From Zantedeschia hybrid cultivar (lineage: Eukaryota; Streptophyta; Magnoliopsida; Alismatales; Araceae): a stretch of 64,000 bases of DNA. This document shows, in pieces, positions 13,617 through 26,102 of the stretch (the stretch's first letter is position 1; each line of letters starts with the position of its first letter). The notes beneath the pieces are model-generated. The model was given only the letters and a program-made list of their open reading frames with translations, made no database searches and was not told the DNA's origin. The stretch lies in contig JARZZO010000004.1 of assembly GCA_030544215.1 (NCBI GenBank), positions 48,287,980 to 48,351,979 on the forward strand. Direction: 5' to 3'. Both the position numbers and the translations under genes were made by a program.

Positions 13617-14459
13617 CTCCTCCCACCCACCTTCGCCGTCGGCGTCGCGCCTTCTTCCTTCTTCTTCTTCCTCGAACTCTGCCACCAGAAACTGCTTCTT
13701 CCAGAGAGAAGAGCAGATTCAAACGTCTAAGCTGTCGAATTTGGCTTGCTTATTTTTGGGCTTTTCTGAGTAGAGTTTTCGCTTATCTGCCCCAATGTGT
13801 TCTAAAAATTTCAGGGATACCTTGGAAGCATCATATTTGTATATTTACTCAATGTCTTTGGAATGGAAATCTTGGAAGTTAATTTGTAGACACTTTTATT
13901 TGTTGTATTCGAGAGTCGCGTCAAATATTTAAATATAAAATGTCTTTAAGACACTCGTGTTTTAACACTTTGGTTTGAGATTTCAACATGAACACTAGAA
14001 TTTTTTTTTTAATATTTGTTTATATGTTTTAGTACATTTCAATTGTATCATTTATATATTTTATTATATACATGTCTAAGTACATGAATATGTACTTCCA
14101 TGTCCTCATATGATATGTATCTTAGTCTTTTATGAGTGTAAGTATTTCGAGAATGCAAAAAGAAAGAAGTTCGGAGGTTCTTGTCTTCTTGGCATCCATT
14201 CCTTGTTTGAGTTAATATTTGGGAAGAGTCCAGCACAAACAAGGATAGTACATGTGGATAGGATGATGGATCTTACTTGAGTTACCTCTATCATTGCAAC
14301 CTTAATGTTCGTCATAAAGATCCTCTAGACATAATCCACTCTTAAAAAGAATAGAGCTCTTCTAAATATAAGGTTGGACTGAACTCAGTCAATGCAGAGA
14401 GGATAGGATTTTAGAAAACTCCCTCATGCACTGCTTAGTTAAAGTGAACTCAGTCAATA

Positions 14460-15783
14460 CAAGGTCAATGGTGGTCTCAATATTAGGGATGTTGAAGCCT
14501 ATAATAAATTAGCCATGTTGAAATTAAATGTGGAATTTTATCAATGGACCAATTAGCTTGGAGATTGTCTGGATATGATGAATTCACTACCAAATCAGCT
14601 TATAGGTTATTCAAAGATCAGCACAGGCCCCCTTCATCTTCAAGGCTAGATTTAGTGTGGCATGCATTGTGGAACTCCCACCTAACTAGGGTTATCCCTC
14701 CTCCAATCATTATTTTCTTTTGGACGAGTATCAATGATATTTTGCCTCTGCCTGAAAGAATGAACAGGGTAATCCCCCAAATTAAAGTTCATGCCCAATC
14801 TGCAATAATGGAGAAGAGAACACAATTCATGTCCTGTTTAATTGTAATCTTGCTAGAGCAGTGTGGAAAATGTCTCCTCTTATTTGTGAATTGTGGCCCA
14901 GATTAGAGTTCACCAAGGAAAACTCCTAGAATGTAGAAGAGAAGGTGAGAAGGCCACAAGTCTGCAATCAGGATAGCTCATTAGGAGAAGCCTTTTCAGG
15001 GGGAACTCAAGATTAATGTAGATGTTGCCACTGCAGTGGACACCACCAGGACTGCTTTGGTTTTAAGAGATCATGACATGAGCGACAAGTCAAATTCTGT
15101 CAATCCTTTAGCCCTGATTTATTTGCAGAATAGGTTATTCGGAATTATTTACTCGGAATAACGTATATTAGAATAAGTGGCATTTAGGTTTGATAGTTCT
15201 ATGGGATCTACTGGCGGAATAGGAAGAATAAACAATTTTTGGGTCTAAGGTGAAATTGTTTATTCTCTTTATTTTGGTATAAACAATTCTGATGCAGCAC
15301 AAACTATTCTGCGTATCAAACTTGAATTAACTTTATTCTAAGAATAAGACTTGTTATTCTGCTCTTATTCTCTTATCAAACCGATGTTTAAGTTACTTTA
15401 GTAGATTTAGAGATGGTGAAGGCAGAAGCTATGAGATTGGCCCTTAAAGCAGCCTTTAACTATAACTAGAAAGTTTTAATTGAAGGAGATGCTCTTAAGA
15501 TTGTGAATGCCACTGTAGGAAGCTCCCACTCCTGTAAGATAATCCTGATCATCCAAGATTGTAAAAGCTCTCCTGAATAAACATAGCATTTCCATCTGTT
15601 ACATTCATAGAGACCCTAATTAGGTTGCTCACCATTTGGCCAAATATGGCCTTTCTCTTTCTAGGTATTCCATCTAGAGATACCCGAGTATCCCATCTTG
15701 TATCCAACCTTTTGTATTGGTCGATAATGCCTTTTGTTTTAGTAATAAATTAGGAGTTCAACTCCACCCTTCAGACAAAAAAA
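14460..15783 (+). pseudogene. 5'-truncated LINE (L1-type) 3' end with zinc-finger and RNase H remnants
   Basis: Frame 14544 onward reads MDQLAWRLSGYDEFTTKSAY and later PPPIIIFFWTSINDILPLPE, matching the region that follows the reverse transcriptase in plant LINEs. From about 15000, LKINVDVAT...TALVLRDHD, and after an insertion AEAMRLALKAAF, LIEGDALKIVNA and HHLAKYGLSLS, match the C-terminal RNase H of plant L1 elements. In-frame stops and a frame change show decay. A short A-tract (15777-15783) closes the 3' end, and a MITE splits the RNase H part. Confidence 0.8.
15111..15387. mobile_element. Harbinger/Tourist-like MITE inserted in the LINE (277 bp)
   Basis: It is bounded by TTA on both sides (15108-15110 and 15388-15390), the 3-bp duplication typical of PIF/Harbinger MITEs. 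Ends GCCCTGATTTATTTGC and TTATCAAACCGATGT are imperfect inverted repeats. Related copies lie at 22843-23113 (opposite orientation), 19054-19233 and 33468-33742. Confidence 0.75.
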
Positions 15784-16261
15784 GGGAACCGGATCATCTG
15801 CTAGCTACTTACGTTTGTTCGGTAAAATGTAGCATTAGAACTACCTAAGTACGGTGGAAAACACAAGAACTCTCAATAAAAAATCTGAATCCTACCTCCT
15901 TCCTCTCAAAGTCCATGTACACTATGTACTAGGGTGGGGGCAACATTGTCTATTATGAAGTCTCATGCAAGACAATATTGAGCCCCCACATGATCCTGTA
16001 AAGGTAATTGCATGCCAAGCTGCAAGTGATCCTACAGTGCATTAAGGGGAGGGAGTTGGTATTTGCACAAAACCCCTCACCTGGTGCAATTATTTTGCAA
16101 AAACCTGCCCCCTCTCTTTCTCTGTGCCGTTGGACTTTTGTCTAATAGTGCACTGAAAGGATTCCAACTCATCTCACAATATGGGGTGCAATTATATCTT
16201 TCTCTCAGGGCGAAACTATCAGCCCTCAACCGCCTAACAGGTGTCACCTACTCTCAATGTA

Positions 16262-16690
16262 GAGTCTGTACCAATCTTTTAAAAATCAGACTAAACCATC
16301 TGGTACGATTAACCTTAAAAATAAAGAATCGATGGCTTTTCTGGTCTAGTTCAGAAAAAAAAAACCATCATCCTTTAAAAAGTTGAAAGAACCAACTAAA
16401 AACTGGCTAGTTTAGTCCCGTTTACATGAAAATCAGCCAATTCAAAATCAACTACAATTATTTTATAAAATATGATTGAAACTATTCAAATTTGAATTCT
16501 AGACTATTACTTAAGGTTAATCAAGGCATATAAGAAGGGCAAGATGAGTGTTGAGATAAACAAGTATGTTGAATGTTGCTTAGTTAAATGAGGCAGTTTG
16601 GTTTAAAAATCAATTTTAAACAGTCAATCTAAGATAGACCGGACGGAAGATCTCTCCAGTTTGATGGCCGTTTTGGTTTTAAGAACATTA
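16262..16690. repeat. Dispersed ~430-bp repeat, copy A
   Basis: It runs collinear with 17131-17570: a CTTTTAAAAATCAGACTAAA-type start, AAAACCACCATC and TGAAAATCAGCCAATTCAAA blocks, then a CCGGACGGAAGATCTCTCC end. Start and end are roughly inverted (TTTTAAAAACCAG against CCAGTTTTAAAA in copy B), suggesting a MITE. Confidence 0.65.
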
Positions 16691-17130
16691 GTCTATATTT
16701 CTCAAAATATTCTCTCTCAGCCCCCACTCTCTCTCCAACTTTCTATGTAGAGATATACATCTCAAAAAACACTCTTTTATCCTCACCCCATCTTTTGCTC
16801 TCTCTGTAACGATCCAATCAGTTAACTGGTCCAACAACTGTGCTAATTGGTAGACTTGCTAAGAAGGTCACTCATCTTGGAACTTCTCTTAACCTAGCAT
16901 ACTTAACTTTGGAGTTCTTTCCAACTCGAACTCCAAAAAATGACTAGCTGGTGTTGTTAGTAGTCTATTGATTTAGTCTATTTAACATCTTCTTATACGG
17001 AGTGTAACAATCTACCTCCCTTAGATAGACGACGTCCTCATCGCTATATCACAACTATTCCTATTTTCATTGGCTTATTGATATAGATAGATATCAACAA
17101 ATATTATAGAACATTATTTTTCTTATAATT

Positions 17131-17570
17131 ATAACAACCAGTATTTTAAAAACCAGCTAGTTAATCGAAGAAAAACTAGAACCAGTGGCTTCTCCAGTCC
17201 AATTCCTTGGAAAACCACCATCTTAAAAAAGATAAGAGAACCATTTAAAAACTAATTTAGTCCGGTCATATGAAAATCAGCTGATTCAAAGCCAATTACT
17301 ATATATATATATTTTTAGTAAAGGTCATCTAAAACTATTTAATTTGAACTTCAGATCAGTACTTAAACATAAAATATACACACCACAAAAGACACAATGA
17401 ATTTCTTGATATAAAATAAATACAAACATATAATATGAATATATTAAACACTAGTTAAATGTATAGAGTGATTCAGTTGTAATACTAGTTTTAAGTGGTC
17501 GGTCCAAAACCGATTAGACCAAAGGCCTCTCTTGTTTGATGGCAGTCCAGTTTTAAAAGTGGTGATTACA
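17131..17570. repeat. Dispersed ~430-bp repeat, copy B
   Basis: Second copy of the 16262-16690 repeat in the same orientation, starting TTTTAAAAACCAGCTAG and ending CAGTCCAGTTTTAAAA. The inverted termini are clearer here than in copy A. No target duplication was established. Confidence 0.65.
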
Positions 17571-17997
17571 ACTTTTTTTTACGGTATTTTTCATATATTT
17601 GGGATTGTCATAAATTGCGGACTTCAAAATTATGTTGACTTGGATTCCATTCTTTTGTGTAGTTTTGGTTTTCAATTGTGAACTACCGAAAATCAAAATC
17701 AAAGAATTTATGTTGGTGCGTTTAACACCATAGATTTTATTTTATTTGATTTTAGAATCAATGATTTTAAAATTAATATTTAAAATATTTTATATCGAAG
17801 CAAATGATCCCTTAAAGGGTTCTTAAACTTCTCTCTCTTTCTCCCCTTCCATTGCAGTGGTCGGCAACTACAAATTGTAAACTGTGCCAGTTTGAAGATG
17901 TTTTCTTGGCAACTTTTCATCTCAGTCCAGAACGTGCATTCAAACTAGCCACTTGTAAAGAGAAAGACAAGCCGAACATAGATAGAGAGAGGAAGAG

Positions 17998-18190
17998 ATA
18001 GACATGCTATTATCTGTCTAACACTTTTTAGAAGATGATCACATAGATTATTTGGTGATTTGAAAACTTCAGACAACCAAAATAGACACATACCAGTTGT
18101 CTTTAGATGTAAATTCACATCCATGTTATGAATAATTTTTTTTGAAAAAAATTGTCCATGTAGTAGATTTTACACTGCACCATATGGACC
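17998..18190. mobile_element. Small MITE related to 26103-26312
   Basis: It shares with 26103-26312 the order TTGGTGATTTGAAAA, CAGACAAC and AGATTTTACACTGCACCA-like end. Both have a TGTCTAA(T/C)AC start and a TTTTACAC end, which pair as short inverted repeats. Confidence 0.45.
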
Positions 18191-19050
18191 CTAAACAAGC
18201 TGCCTTTTCTAGAGTGGTATTAAATGGTCTCCATCAGTGGCGGATCCAACGTTAATCTAGAGATTTTGTCAAAAGTTCGCTAGCCAAGTCCAATACAGTC
18301 TAGTCCATGATCCCATTGACCCAGTTCATGACTCCACTGATCCAATCTAGGATCTCATATGGTGCAGCCCAAGACTTCATTTGACCTAGTCATACTTATG
18401 ACTTAATATCCGAGTGATCTCACTTAACAAAATTTCTGCGTCCACCACTAGTCCCCATGAATATCCTCTTGCAAAAGCTTAAAGAGAATCTGATTCCCTG
18501 GAAAATCTTCCTTCTCCAAAGGCCCCATCAACATTGAGTTTTTCCAAGGAAAAGTAAGGCAGTGAAGTATACATGTTTAACAGATGGTCCTATTAACTTG
18601 TTGATGTCCTCTCACTGGTTTAGAAACAATGAGAATATACATGTCAAACAGAACAGGAGTAGTTGAATGCTACAAGGAAAATTGTTCACACAATGTTGTC
18701 CATTATTTTAGCTTCTCTTCAAAAGGCTCCAAAGGAAAAGCCAATGGCAACTCTTTCCCTCATTATAACTTGTAGCAAGAGAACCCGTTTCTCACTCACT
18801 GCCTTGGCATTAAAATAATCTATTTCTCAAATCTTGGACTAGAACATTTGTTTCTTTGATTTTACATTTCCTGAATGGATGAAGCTTGACTTAAGGCAAT
18901 TGAAATTTCTCCTCCACTATGGAAAGAATAACAACGTATTTTCGCTAGGACATGGATCCCTTGCGAGCAAAAAAAGTATACTTTAATGATGAGGAGAACT
19001 GTCAAAGCCTAACATGATGGCCTAGGGAAAGCCTAGAGATGGTAGATTAA
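18190..19050. other. Intergenic, no feature seen
   Basis: Unique-looking AT-rich sequence with only short chance frames. The phrase near 18280-18440 with repeated GATCCCATTGACCC/GATCCAATC words may be an old repeat. Confidence 0.5.
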
Positions 19051-19053
19051 GCC

Positions 19054-19233
19054 TTACTTTGATAGTAGAATTGGTTGTCCGAAATTATTTATACCAGAAA
19101 AAAAGACATTTCACTTTGATAGTGGTGTGAGATTTACCGACAGAATAAATACCTCTTAAGTCTAAGGTGAAATTATTTATTCTCTTTATCCATGGAATGA
19201 GTAATTTTGACGCGGTATAAAACCTATTCTGCT
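19054..19233. mobile_element. Truncated copy of the 15111-type MITE
   Basis: Shares CCGAAATTATTTATACC, CACTTTGATAGTGG, TAAGTCTAAGGTGAAATTA and TTTTGACGCGGTATAAA with the other copies. It ends abruptly after ACCTATTCTGC, so the distal third is missing. Confidence 0.65.
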
Positions 19234-20042
19234 GCATGGGATGAACCAATTGAGAAGTAATGTACATAACACATAGATGCCCCATGACGCCAGTGATCAA
19301 AGATACCCCACCTTTCCACAAAAATTCTAGGTGGAGTTTGGGATCACCCACTTGGGTGATTTCCCAAGTCTAAAAGCACCCGACAGGGGTAGGATGCTTC
19401 CCAAATGAAAATGATCACCTCGATTTTATAAAAATCCACTTTTTAAAAGAATGAGAGTGGTAGGCACAAAATAATTTATCTGTCTTATCTTTCGAAAGCT
19501 CACAAGAGAAAGCGTCAAGTCGCTTTTGCAGAGATATCCCACATATATCCTTCTTAACAATAACTTATATACACTGTCTCCATTGCAAAGGCTGGGAACA
19601 AGAGTATAGTGGATATTCTAGGGGCAAGTGAGTAAAAAACTCAAATTATCAGGCACATGAGTCCTCGAGAGACCCAAATTTAACAGGAGATAAGAAATGA
19701 GCCTGTTCAAATATGACAAGCCTGACATGTGTAAACAAAATCTGACTTTTAAAAATTTACTCTTTCAAAAAACACTGCCAAATGGGACTAAAAGTGTTCA
19801 ACTTCATGGAATGAAAGGCTCATAAAATTTTCCCTCCCTTAGAAACCCAAAGCTGTACACCAAAAGCTGTACACATGAGCCAGTAAAACTACACCATGAC
19901 ACCACCGTCAGTTTCTGAAGGTATCGATGTATACCAAAAGCTGATAACCTCAGATTTCCAAGGTGTTCAAATAACTACCCTTTCTATCACAATCAAGTTT
20001 ATTCTAATAATTAAATGCAACTATTTTTTGGTTTTGATAACT

Positions 20043-20402
20043 GAGTAAGACTTGCTGCAACACGCTCCGTGTGGACACGTCCGCACTACGTGCGGGGTTA
20101 GTTCAGACGGCTGTAATAATAGTAATTTTTTTTATTTTTTGTTTTTTGATTTTTTTAGATCGGCTTCATCATGTCCGACACATCTTGTACAAGTCGATTT
20201 CTGATTGAACGGTGAAAAATTAAAAAATCGAGCTCGAAGAACAGTGAAAAAGGTCATTTGATCGGAGATCGGATTATATGGATGTGTAGAACATGATGTG
20301 GCCCATATATATATTTTTTAAAAGATTAAAAATAAAAAATTGACCGCACCCCATGCGGTACATCAAGTCGTTGCTCCGCATGCTGTGCAACAAGTATTAC
20401 TC
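20043..20402. mobile_element. MULE-like MITE, GAGTAATACTTGCTGCA family, best copy (360 bp)
   Basis: Termini are GAGTAAGACTTGCTGCA and, inverted, GAGTAATACTTGTTGCA. It is flanked by 9-mers TTGATAACT (20034-20042) and TTGACAACT (20403-20411), one mismatch apart. A 9-bp target duplication points to Mutator-like transposition. The interior has T-rich and A-rich arms around GATCGGAGATCGGA blocks and no open frame. Confidence 0.75.
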
Positions 20403-20713
20403 TTGACAACTTCAACAATGAGACACATGAACGAAGAGAGATTTCTTTCCATCAGATAATCTGCCCCTTATCTAGTTTTAGAGCGAACATCAACAAATCT
20501 GATATGGTCCTCATAGTACACCTGACAAACTTTTACGAACTTTCTTGGTGTGCAAGAGCCACATGATAGCATGCTAAATGCTATAAGTTTCTGAATGTTC
20601 TATCCATACTACGGTAAGGATGCAAACATGTCGGATTCAGTGTGGATCCACAGTAAATCTGTGACCGTGTGCTAGACTTTTGGTATCTAGAGCAGTTCAT
20701 TTCTTTTAACTGC

Positions 20714-20990
20714 ACGAAGAGAAAGACTTGCTGTACTGGCAGCTGATGTTATACCAGCTGTTGGTGTTTTTATTTATTTTTTTTAAATTTTTTGGTAGTC
20801 TCATTATGCCCTACATGTCGTACAATCCGATCCCCGATCGGACAATGTTAAATAATCTGGAAATTTAAAACTGAATCCAATTATATCTGATTAGAGATCG
20901 AATTGTATAAATATATAGACATAATGAGGCACACTAACAATTTTTTTAAAAGAAAAATACCGACAGCCAGTGCTGGACAGTTTGCCTGAG
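20714..20990. mobile_element. Diverged relative of the 20043-20402 MITE
   Basis: Starts AAAGACTTGCTGTACTGGCA and ends with an inverted TGCCAGTCC-like block (CAGCCAGTGCTGGACAG). The core has T-rich arm, CATGTCGTACAATCCGATCC and GAGATCGAATTG as in the better copy. Ends are degenerate. Confidence 0.5.
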
Positions 20991-21372
20991 TTCTGATCAT
21001 ATTTCATTTGACATACACACTTTCTTGATAACGAAGTACCTTACACATTGATTTCACATCAAGGGAACATGAAGGTATTCCATGTCACATTTGCTGTGTA
21101 AACTAAGCCAAATGGTACAACCCTGGCCAACACATTATACGTATCCATTTATACTTGTACCTTTCGGGTACACCAAGTCATCGACCCAGTATAACAAAAC
21201 TCAATTGGTCATCTCCCTCCCAAAAGCTATCATCGATTAGATAAATAGCTATAGCTAAACTCGAGTTTACAGCATGAGGGACCCTAATTCCTGATACACC
21301 TCCAAAGCATATCAGGCCAGCAATGCACAATAGGCTTAGATCAGGTTGGGGTAAAGCTTCTCCTCTTGTAGT

Positions 21373-21905
21373 TAGGGCTGCAAGTGGACCAATACGCTTG
21401 ATAAACAGCTCGTAAGACTGTTCGATAACAGCTCAATTTGACTCATTTATTAAATTAAATAAATAAGTTTGAACAAAAATCTGAATTTAGTTAGTTAAAT
21501 GAGTCAAGCTTAAACACAAAGAAACTCGACTCGAATATGTTCGTGAATAAGCTAATTTAAGTACTTGTTAAGAACTCGTTTTAATACTAGTTAAGAGCTC
21601 ATTTAAGTACTCATTAAATTTTTTAAGTACTCATTTAGTTATTCTAATCATGAATCATCTTAATTAATAAGATATTCTAATATTTTGCATAGTTTTTTGC
21701 CAAATAATTATCTTTAAAATAAAAAAGTTAAATTAAATGTATCATAGATTCATCGAGTTCAGAGTTATTCGATATTCAGTTTGAGCTCGTTTAATATCTA
21801 AATGAACCAACCTTAAGCAACTATTATAAAAACTAAGTTCGAACTCAATTAGAATTAATCGAATCAAACTTGACCAGAGTACAACTTGGCTTGTTTGCAA
21901 CCCTA
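21373..21905. mobile_element. Non-autonomous hAT element (533 bp) with perfect 8-bp duplication
   Basis: Begins TAGGGCTGCAAGTGG and ends TTTGCAACCCTA. The 8-mer CTTGTAGT occurs immediately before (21365-21372) and after (21906-21913). The interior is AT-rich, with repeated GCTCGTTT/AAACGAGC-like words and no open frame. Confidence 0.9.
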
Positions 21906-22842
21906 CTTGTAGTCATTGGATTGATGATGGAGGGTGGATTTGAGTGCGAGAAAAAAATGCCGAAGTCAAGGTAGTCCAAATTTAATTCATTAAGCTGTGA
22001 TCAAATGGTTGCAAAATTAGGAAAAAAAACTGATCCTGTCCTAATGCAATCTAAGTCATCGGATGATTGCATCATGATGAGATTAAATGGCTGCACTTAT
22101 GGGGTTACAGCAAATATTACTCTGTGGCGCTCAGCATGCCGAGCTGCAGGCCAAGATCCAGACTCCTACGAGTCTATCACTGTTCTGCTCCAATGAAGTT
22201 AATTTATATATGATTCCACTTGATTTAGGTTAAGATTATGCAGTTTTTATTTAACATCAAGTCAATATTGGTTAAGATCAGTTAAAGCGGAAAAGTATGG
22301 TTGCATCTGTAAAGAGAGCTTTTGAGCCCATTTTCTTGACTATAACTAGTTTTAAACAAGTGAGTCAACGTGACTTCGTCTAAAATTTAGTTCATTCTTC
22401 ATATTCTTTTAAGCGCTGTTTGATTTGGCATAAAACATCGTAAAATGTTATAAAGCATCATATTCTTGTATCACTTTTAAAGAAGTGAGTCAACATGGCT
22501 TCGTTGCGTTGTCCGTAAGTACTTTTGGGATTGTAATTTTTGAAGAAATTCAAATTCTAAAAGGAGTCACGTCATTAACTCTTGAATCTAGATTTTAAGA
22601 AAAGTTATTTACTTTTTAAAATCTCATTCGAAAAGATCATAATAATTCAGATTTGAAGACACGTCAAAAGATGTTTTTATCATCACGTTACTTTATATAA
22701 GGAATTTTAAGAAGATAAAAAGGAAAAGAAAGAGGATGTTACATATGAAAATCCCCAAATTTACCTGCCATCCCATTTTTAAAAGAAATGCTGAAAAGAA
22801 GTTCTTTGTGAACATGGAACAAAATTTGGATTCTCGTGCTGC

Positions 22843-23113
22843 GCGCCGATTTGGTAAGAGGATAAGAGAAGAATAAGGAATCTTATTCTTCGAATAAGAT
22901 TAATTCTAGTTTGATAGGCAGAATAATTTATATCGCGTCATAATTACTTATGCTAATAAGGAGAATAATCAATTCCACTCTAGACCCAAGAATTGCTTAT
23001 TCTTCCTATTGCGTGAATCCCACATAACTATCAAGTCTAAACGCCCCTTATTCTAATATACGTTATTCCAGATAAATAACTTCATATAATCTATTTTGCA
23101 AACAAATCGGGGC
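22843..23113. mobile_element. Harbinger/Tourist-like MITE, inverted relative to the 15111 copy
   Basis: Its reverse complement aligns along most of its length with 15111-15387 (for example GGAATAACGTATATTAGAAT and CAAACTAGAATTAATC). Ends GCGCCGATTTGGTAAG and GCAAACAAATCGGGGC are inverted repeats. No target duplication is obvious. Confidence 0.75.
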
Positions 23114-23190
23114 ATAGAATCCACATATCTTTTTTCTTTTGAAAAAAAAAGAAGCACATACTAAAGTCCTTTTCTCTTTCTATACTCTAA

Positions 23191-23449
23191 GGGCCGGCTT
23201 GTTTTGTAGATGTGATATTCTTGATTTTTTTTTGTCCCGAATCTCTTTTTTGTAGAATAAAAAGAATTCACTTTAAGTAGAATAAGTAGTTTAGTGGAAT
23301 AAATGGTTCTTACCTTTTAGGTAGAATGATATATTCTACTTGTTCTAGAAATAATGCATCCACGCCAAAAATAATATGTCCGTGGTCCCAAACCGAACAA
23401 GCAGAATGACACATCCTATTCGAGACTTATTCCCGAAACAAACCGGCCA
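23191..23449. mobile_element. Second Tourist-like MITE family (259 bp)
   Basis: Inverted ends GGGCCGGCTTGTTT and AAACAAACCGGCCA are flanked by TAA on both sides (23188-23190 and 23450-23452), the PIF/Harbinger-type duplication. It lies only 77 bp from the MITE at 22843-23113. Confidence 0.75.
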
Positions 23450-24228
23450 TAAGGGTTTGTTTGGTTACAGGTAAAAGATATTATGATGGAAAATAATTTA
23501 AAAAAAAACACATTTTCAAGAAAAATGTAAATAAAATTTGTCAGCTAGTATTTACAAAAATATTTTCAAATCCTTTGAAAAAAAGGCATTGGATCTCAAA
23601 ATCGAGAAAAAGAGAAATCAACAAATTAAGTTTTTTATTGCGTAAAATTTTACGGATTATCAAATAAGTCATTGTGAAATACTTTTTGAAAAAGGTTTTT
23701 CATATGGCCTATTTTCATGAAAACAAATGGATCACAAGTGATCGCAGTGGAGAAGTGCTGAAGGAGAGAGAGGAGGAAGAAACCCCACTAGGGTTTACCA
23801 CTTCTCTCCATCGGGCTAAGCTTTTGGGTACTTTATTAGGTCTTGCCCGATAGCTAACAGGTGTATTAGTCATGTTTCCAACGGGAATATTCATCCAGCT
23901 ATGATGGTACTAGAATAAGAGAGATATAACCAAAGCAAACTCACTAATATGAGAGTACACGTGAAAATATAAGCAATAAATATGACCCATATAATATAAT
24001 TATTCTTAATGTTTATATGAGCCTGTACGGATCATGTGTTGAATACATGATTAGAAGCCACTGAAGAATAAGATGGAGCCAAAATTTCAATTTTTGAGCC
24101 GAAATAAGTTCCGATCCAAAGAGATGTCGTACGGACTCGGTCTACAAGAGCTTGTAATTTTATTATCAACGTGGCCATGAGTCAAGATCTGCCATTCACT
24201 TTCATCGGTGTCAGAGTAAATCTAATGT

Positions 24229-24340
24229 ATTAGTTGATCCCTAACTTAAATATTAGAAAGTTTCACCTTTTGTTTGATAAGAGTATTAGTTGATCCCTAA
24301 CTTAAATATTAAAAAGTTTCACCTTTTGTTTGATAAGACT
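24229..24340. repeat. Two-copy 56-bp tandem repeat
   Basis: Units 24229-24284 and 24285-24340 (ATTAGTTGATCCCTAACTTA... TTTGTTTGATAAGA) differ at very few positions, so the duplication is fairly recent. Confidence 0.85.
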
Positions 24341-24854
24341 GTCAACATGAGTATCCAAATCTCTCTTCTTTTAAGAATGACTTTAATGGAGCTCACAACT
24401 TTGTGGCATTAAAGAAGGGTTTTTGTAGCTTTTGGTCTATCTAATCCACTTAATTTTAGAAAAACTTGTAATCTCTCCATTAATGAAAATGCCTTGTAAT
24501 GTCACTTTTATTTGAAAAAGGTTGAGGTTTTTCCACAGTGTTTAAGAATTTTGCTCAAATTAAGTTTTTGGATGTTGTCCAAATAAAAAAGTGACATTAC
24601 TAGAAGTTCAACTAAATAGACAAGTGATAGATAGTGTTTCCAAAGTTAAGTGCATTAGAGGGACCTAAAAATTAAAAAATATATAATTAAACTTTAACTC
24701 CTGAAAATATAACGTATTTACAAAAATCCTCTAAAGAATCAAGGCTAGTGCATCAACTGGAAGAGACAATCTTTTTTAGTAAGCAAGCCAGGATAACTTC
24801 GACATAAGTGAGCAAGCGTAGATCCCAGAAATCCTGAGCAAAAAGCTTAATTAG

Positions 24855-25000
24855 GACATGCCTAGCTGTTTACCCCCTCGGCCTAATTGTCTTGGCTGAG
24901 TTGTCTCAACCATGCTCTTTGTGTTGGTTGAGCTAACATCATGAGCAGTCTCAACCTTGTTCTTACATGACATGTCTTAATTAATCTGGTCCATATGAGG
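24855..25000. repeat. Dispersed repeat, intact copy of pair with 30436-30880
   Basis: CTAGCTGTTTACCCCCTCGG, GAGTTGTCTCAACC and GTGTTGGTTGAGCTAA appear in the same order at 30436-30880, where about 330 bp interrupt the match. The class is unknown. Confidence 0.55.
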
Positions 25001-25619
25001 TACCAATTCATGGACGTCTTGGATTAGATTAAGCTGGGTTGAGTTGGAGGCAAAACGCAAGCAAGTACCATGCCTCCACGGCTTTCATATTGAAAATGAG
25101 TAATGTTTGTTGCACTATTAGAGTGTGGTATAGTTCATTTGGATCACATTGTACCTGACACTGTCGTCCAATCTCTTTGGTCAGATGACAACATAGTAGT
25201 GTAATTATTTCAATTAAAAAAATTACCGAACTAAGAGCCCATATCAACTTAGCCTCCATATCATATGATCTTCGATTGAAGAGTTAAAAAAATAATAAAA
25301 AAAGACTACATCTTTATGTTATCTGCTGCACTGCATATAGCCCAACAAACATTACTCATTGAAAATTAATGTAGCAAAGCATGTACTCAGTGAGACCATG
25401 ACATGGTTAAGGAATTGACAAAACCCTAAGCTAGAGAGATAAGTCGAAGCCACTTGGTTCTTGTTTTGACATTTGAAGCGAGTTGAGCTAATCCTCAGAA
25501 GAGGACAACATCCATCCGGACAACTCACATCACAGCTTAGTTGGACTTGGACGCAAGACTATGACACATGTTTTTCTTCATTAGTGGGTCTGTAGTTAAT
25601 TATTTATACAGTGCTTCTT

Positions 25620-25830
25620 AAGTGAGAGACGTTAGAATCTCAAGAGTCTCTTTATTGAGAATAAATTTTTATTGGATGCGAATTTTTTGTCTAATTAGGC
25701 TACAAGTCTAAGATAACTCCATTACTGAAGGAAGCAATCTTGTGACCATGTCCAAATGCATAGAATGCAAATACTTAGTAGGAGTTGAACTCGTAACCAA
25801 GTCATGAGGTGACAACTAGAGTAAGCCCAA
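25620..25830 (-). mobile_element. Possible SINE, minus strand
   Basis: On the minus strand GGTTACGAGTTCAACTCC (near 25785-25802) fits a Pol III B box, followed by about 150 bp of AT-rich body. The A box is poor and no target duplication was found. Confidence 0.3.
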
Positions 25831-26102
25831 ATAATGATTATGACACATGTTTAAGAGCTTGACGAAGCGTTATGCTAGATTAGATTGAAGCCACTTAGAC
25901 CTCCTCTTTTGTGCCCACGTACTGTTGTAAAGCTCTATATTAAGCAAGATCAGGTGCATTCATCCACAAGCTAGATTGAGCTGTGATGTGACGTGCTTCT
26001 CAAATAAGTCACATCACAGCTTAAGTGGACTAGCTCTGTTAGTGTAGATCAATTGCAAGTGCTTTAAGTTTTAGGATCCTTGATAGTAAAGTTCTATCTT
26101 AA

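Noticed and set aside
13617..13685. N-terminal extension of PDIL starting at 13685
   Set aside because: The codon there is GTG, not ATG. The ATG at 13616 directly precedes the signal peptide and has a good context.
13402..13722. 106-codon Arg/Pro-rich minus-strand frame
   Set aside because: Alternative frame over PDIL exon 1. The GC-rich exon creates it, and it lacks the signal peptide and WCGHC motif.
22005..22196. 63-codon frame just past the hAT element
   Set aside because: It has no known domain, and flanking sequence gives no exon structure. A chance frame is the better explanation.
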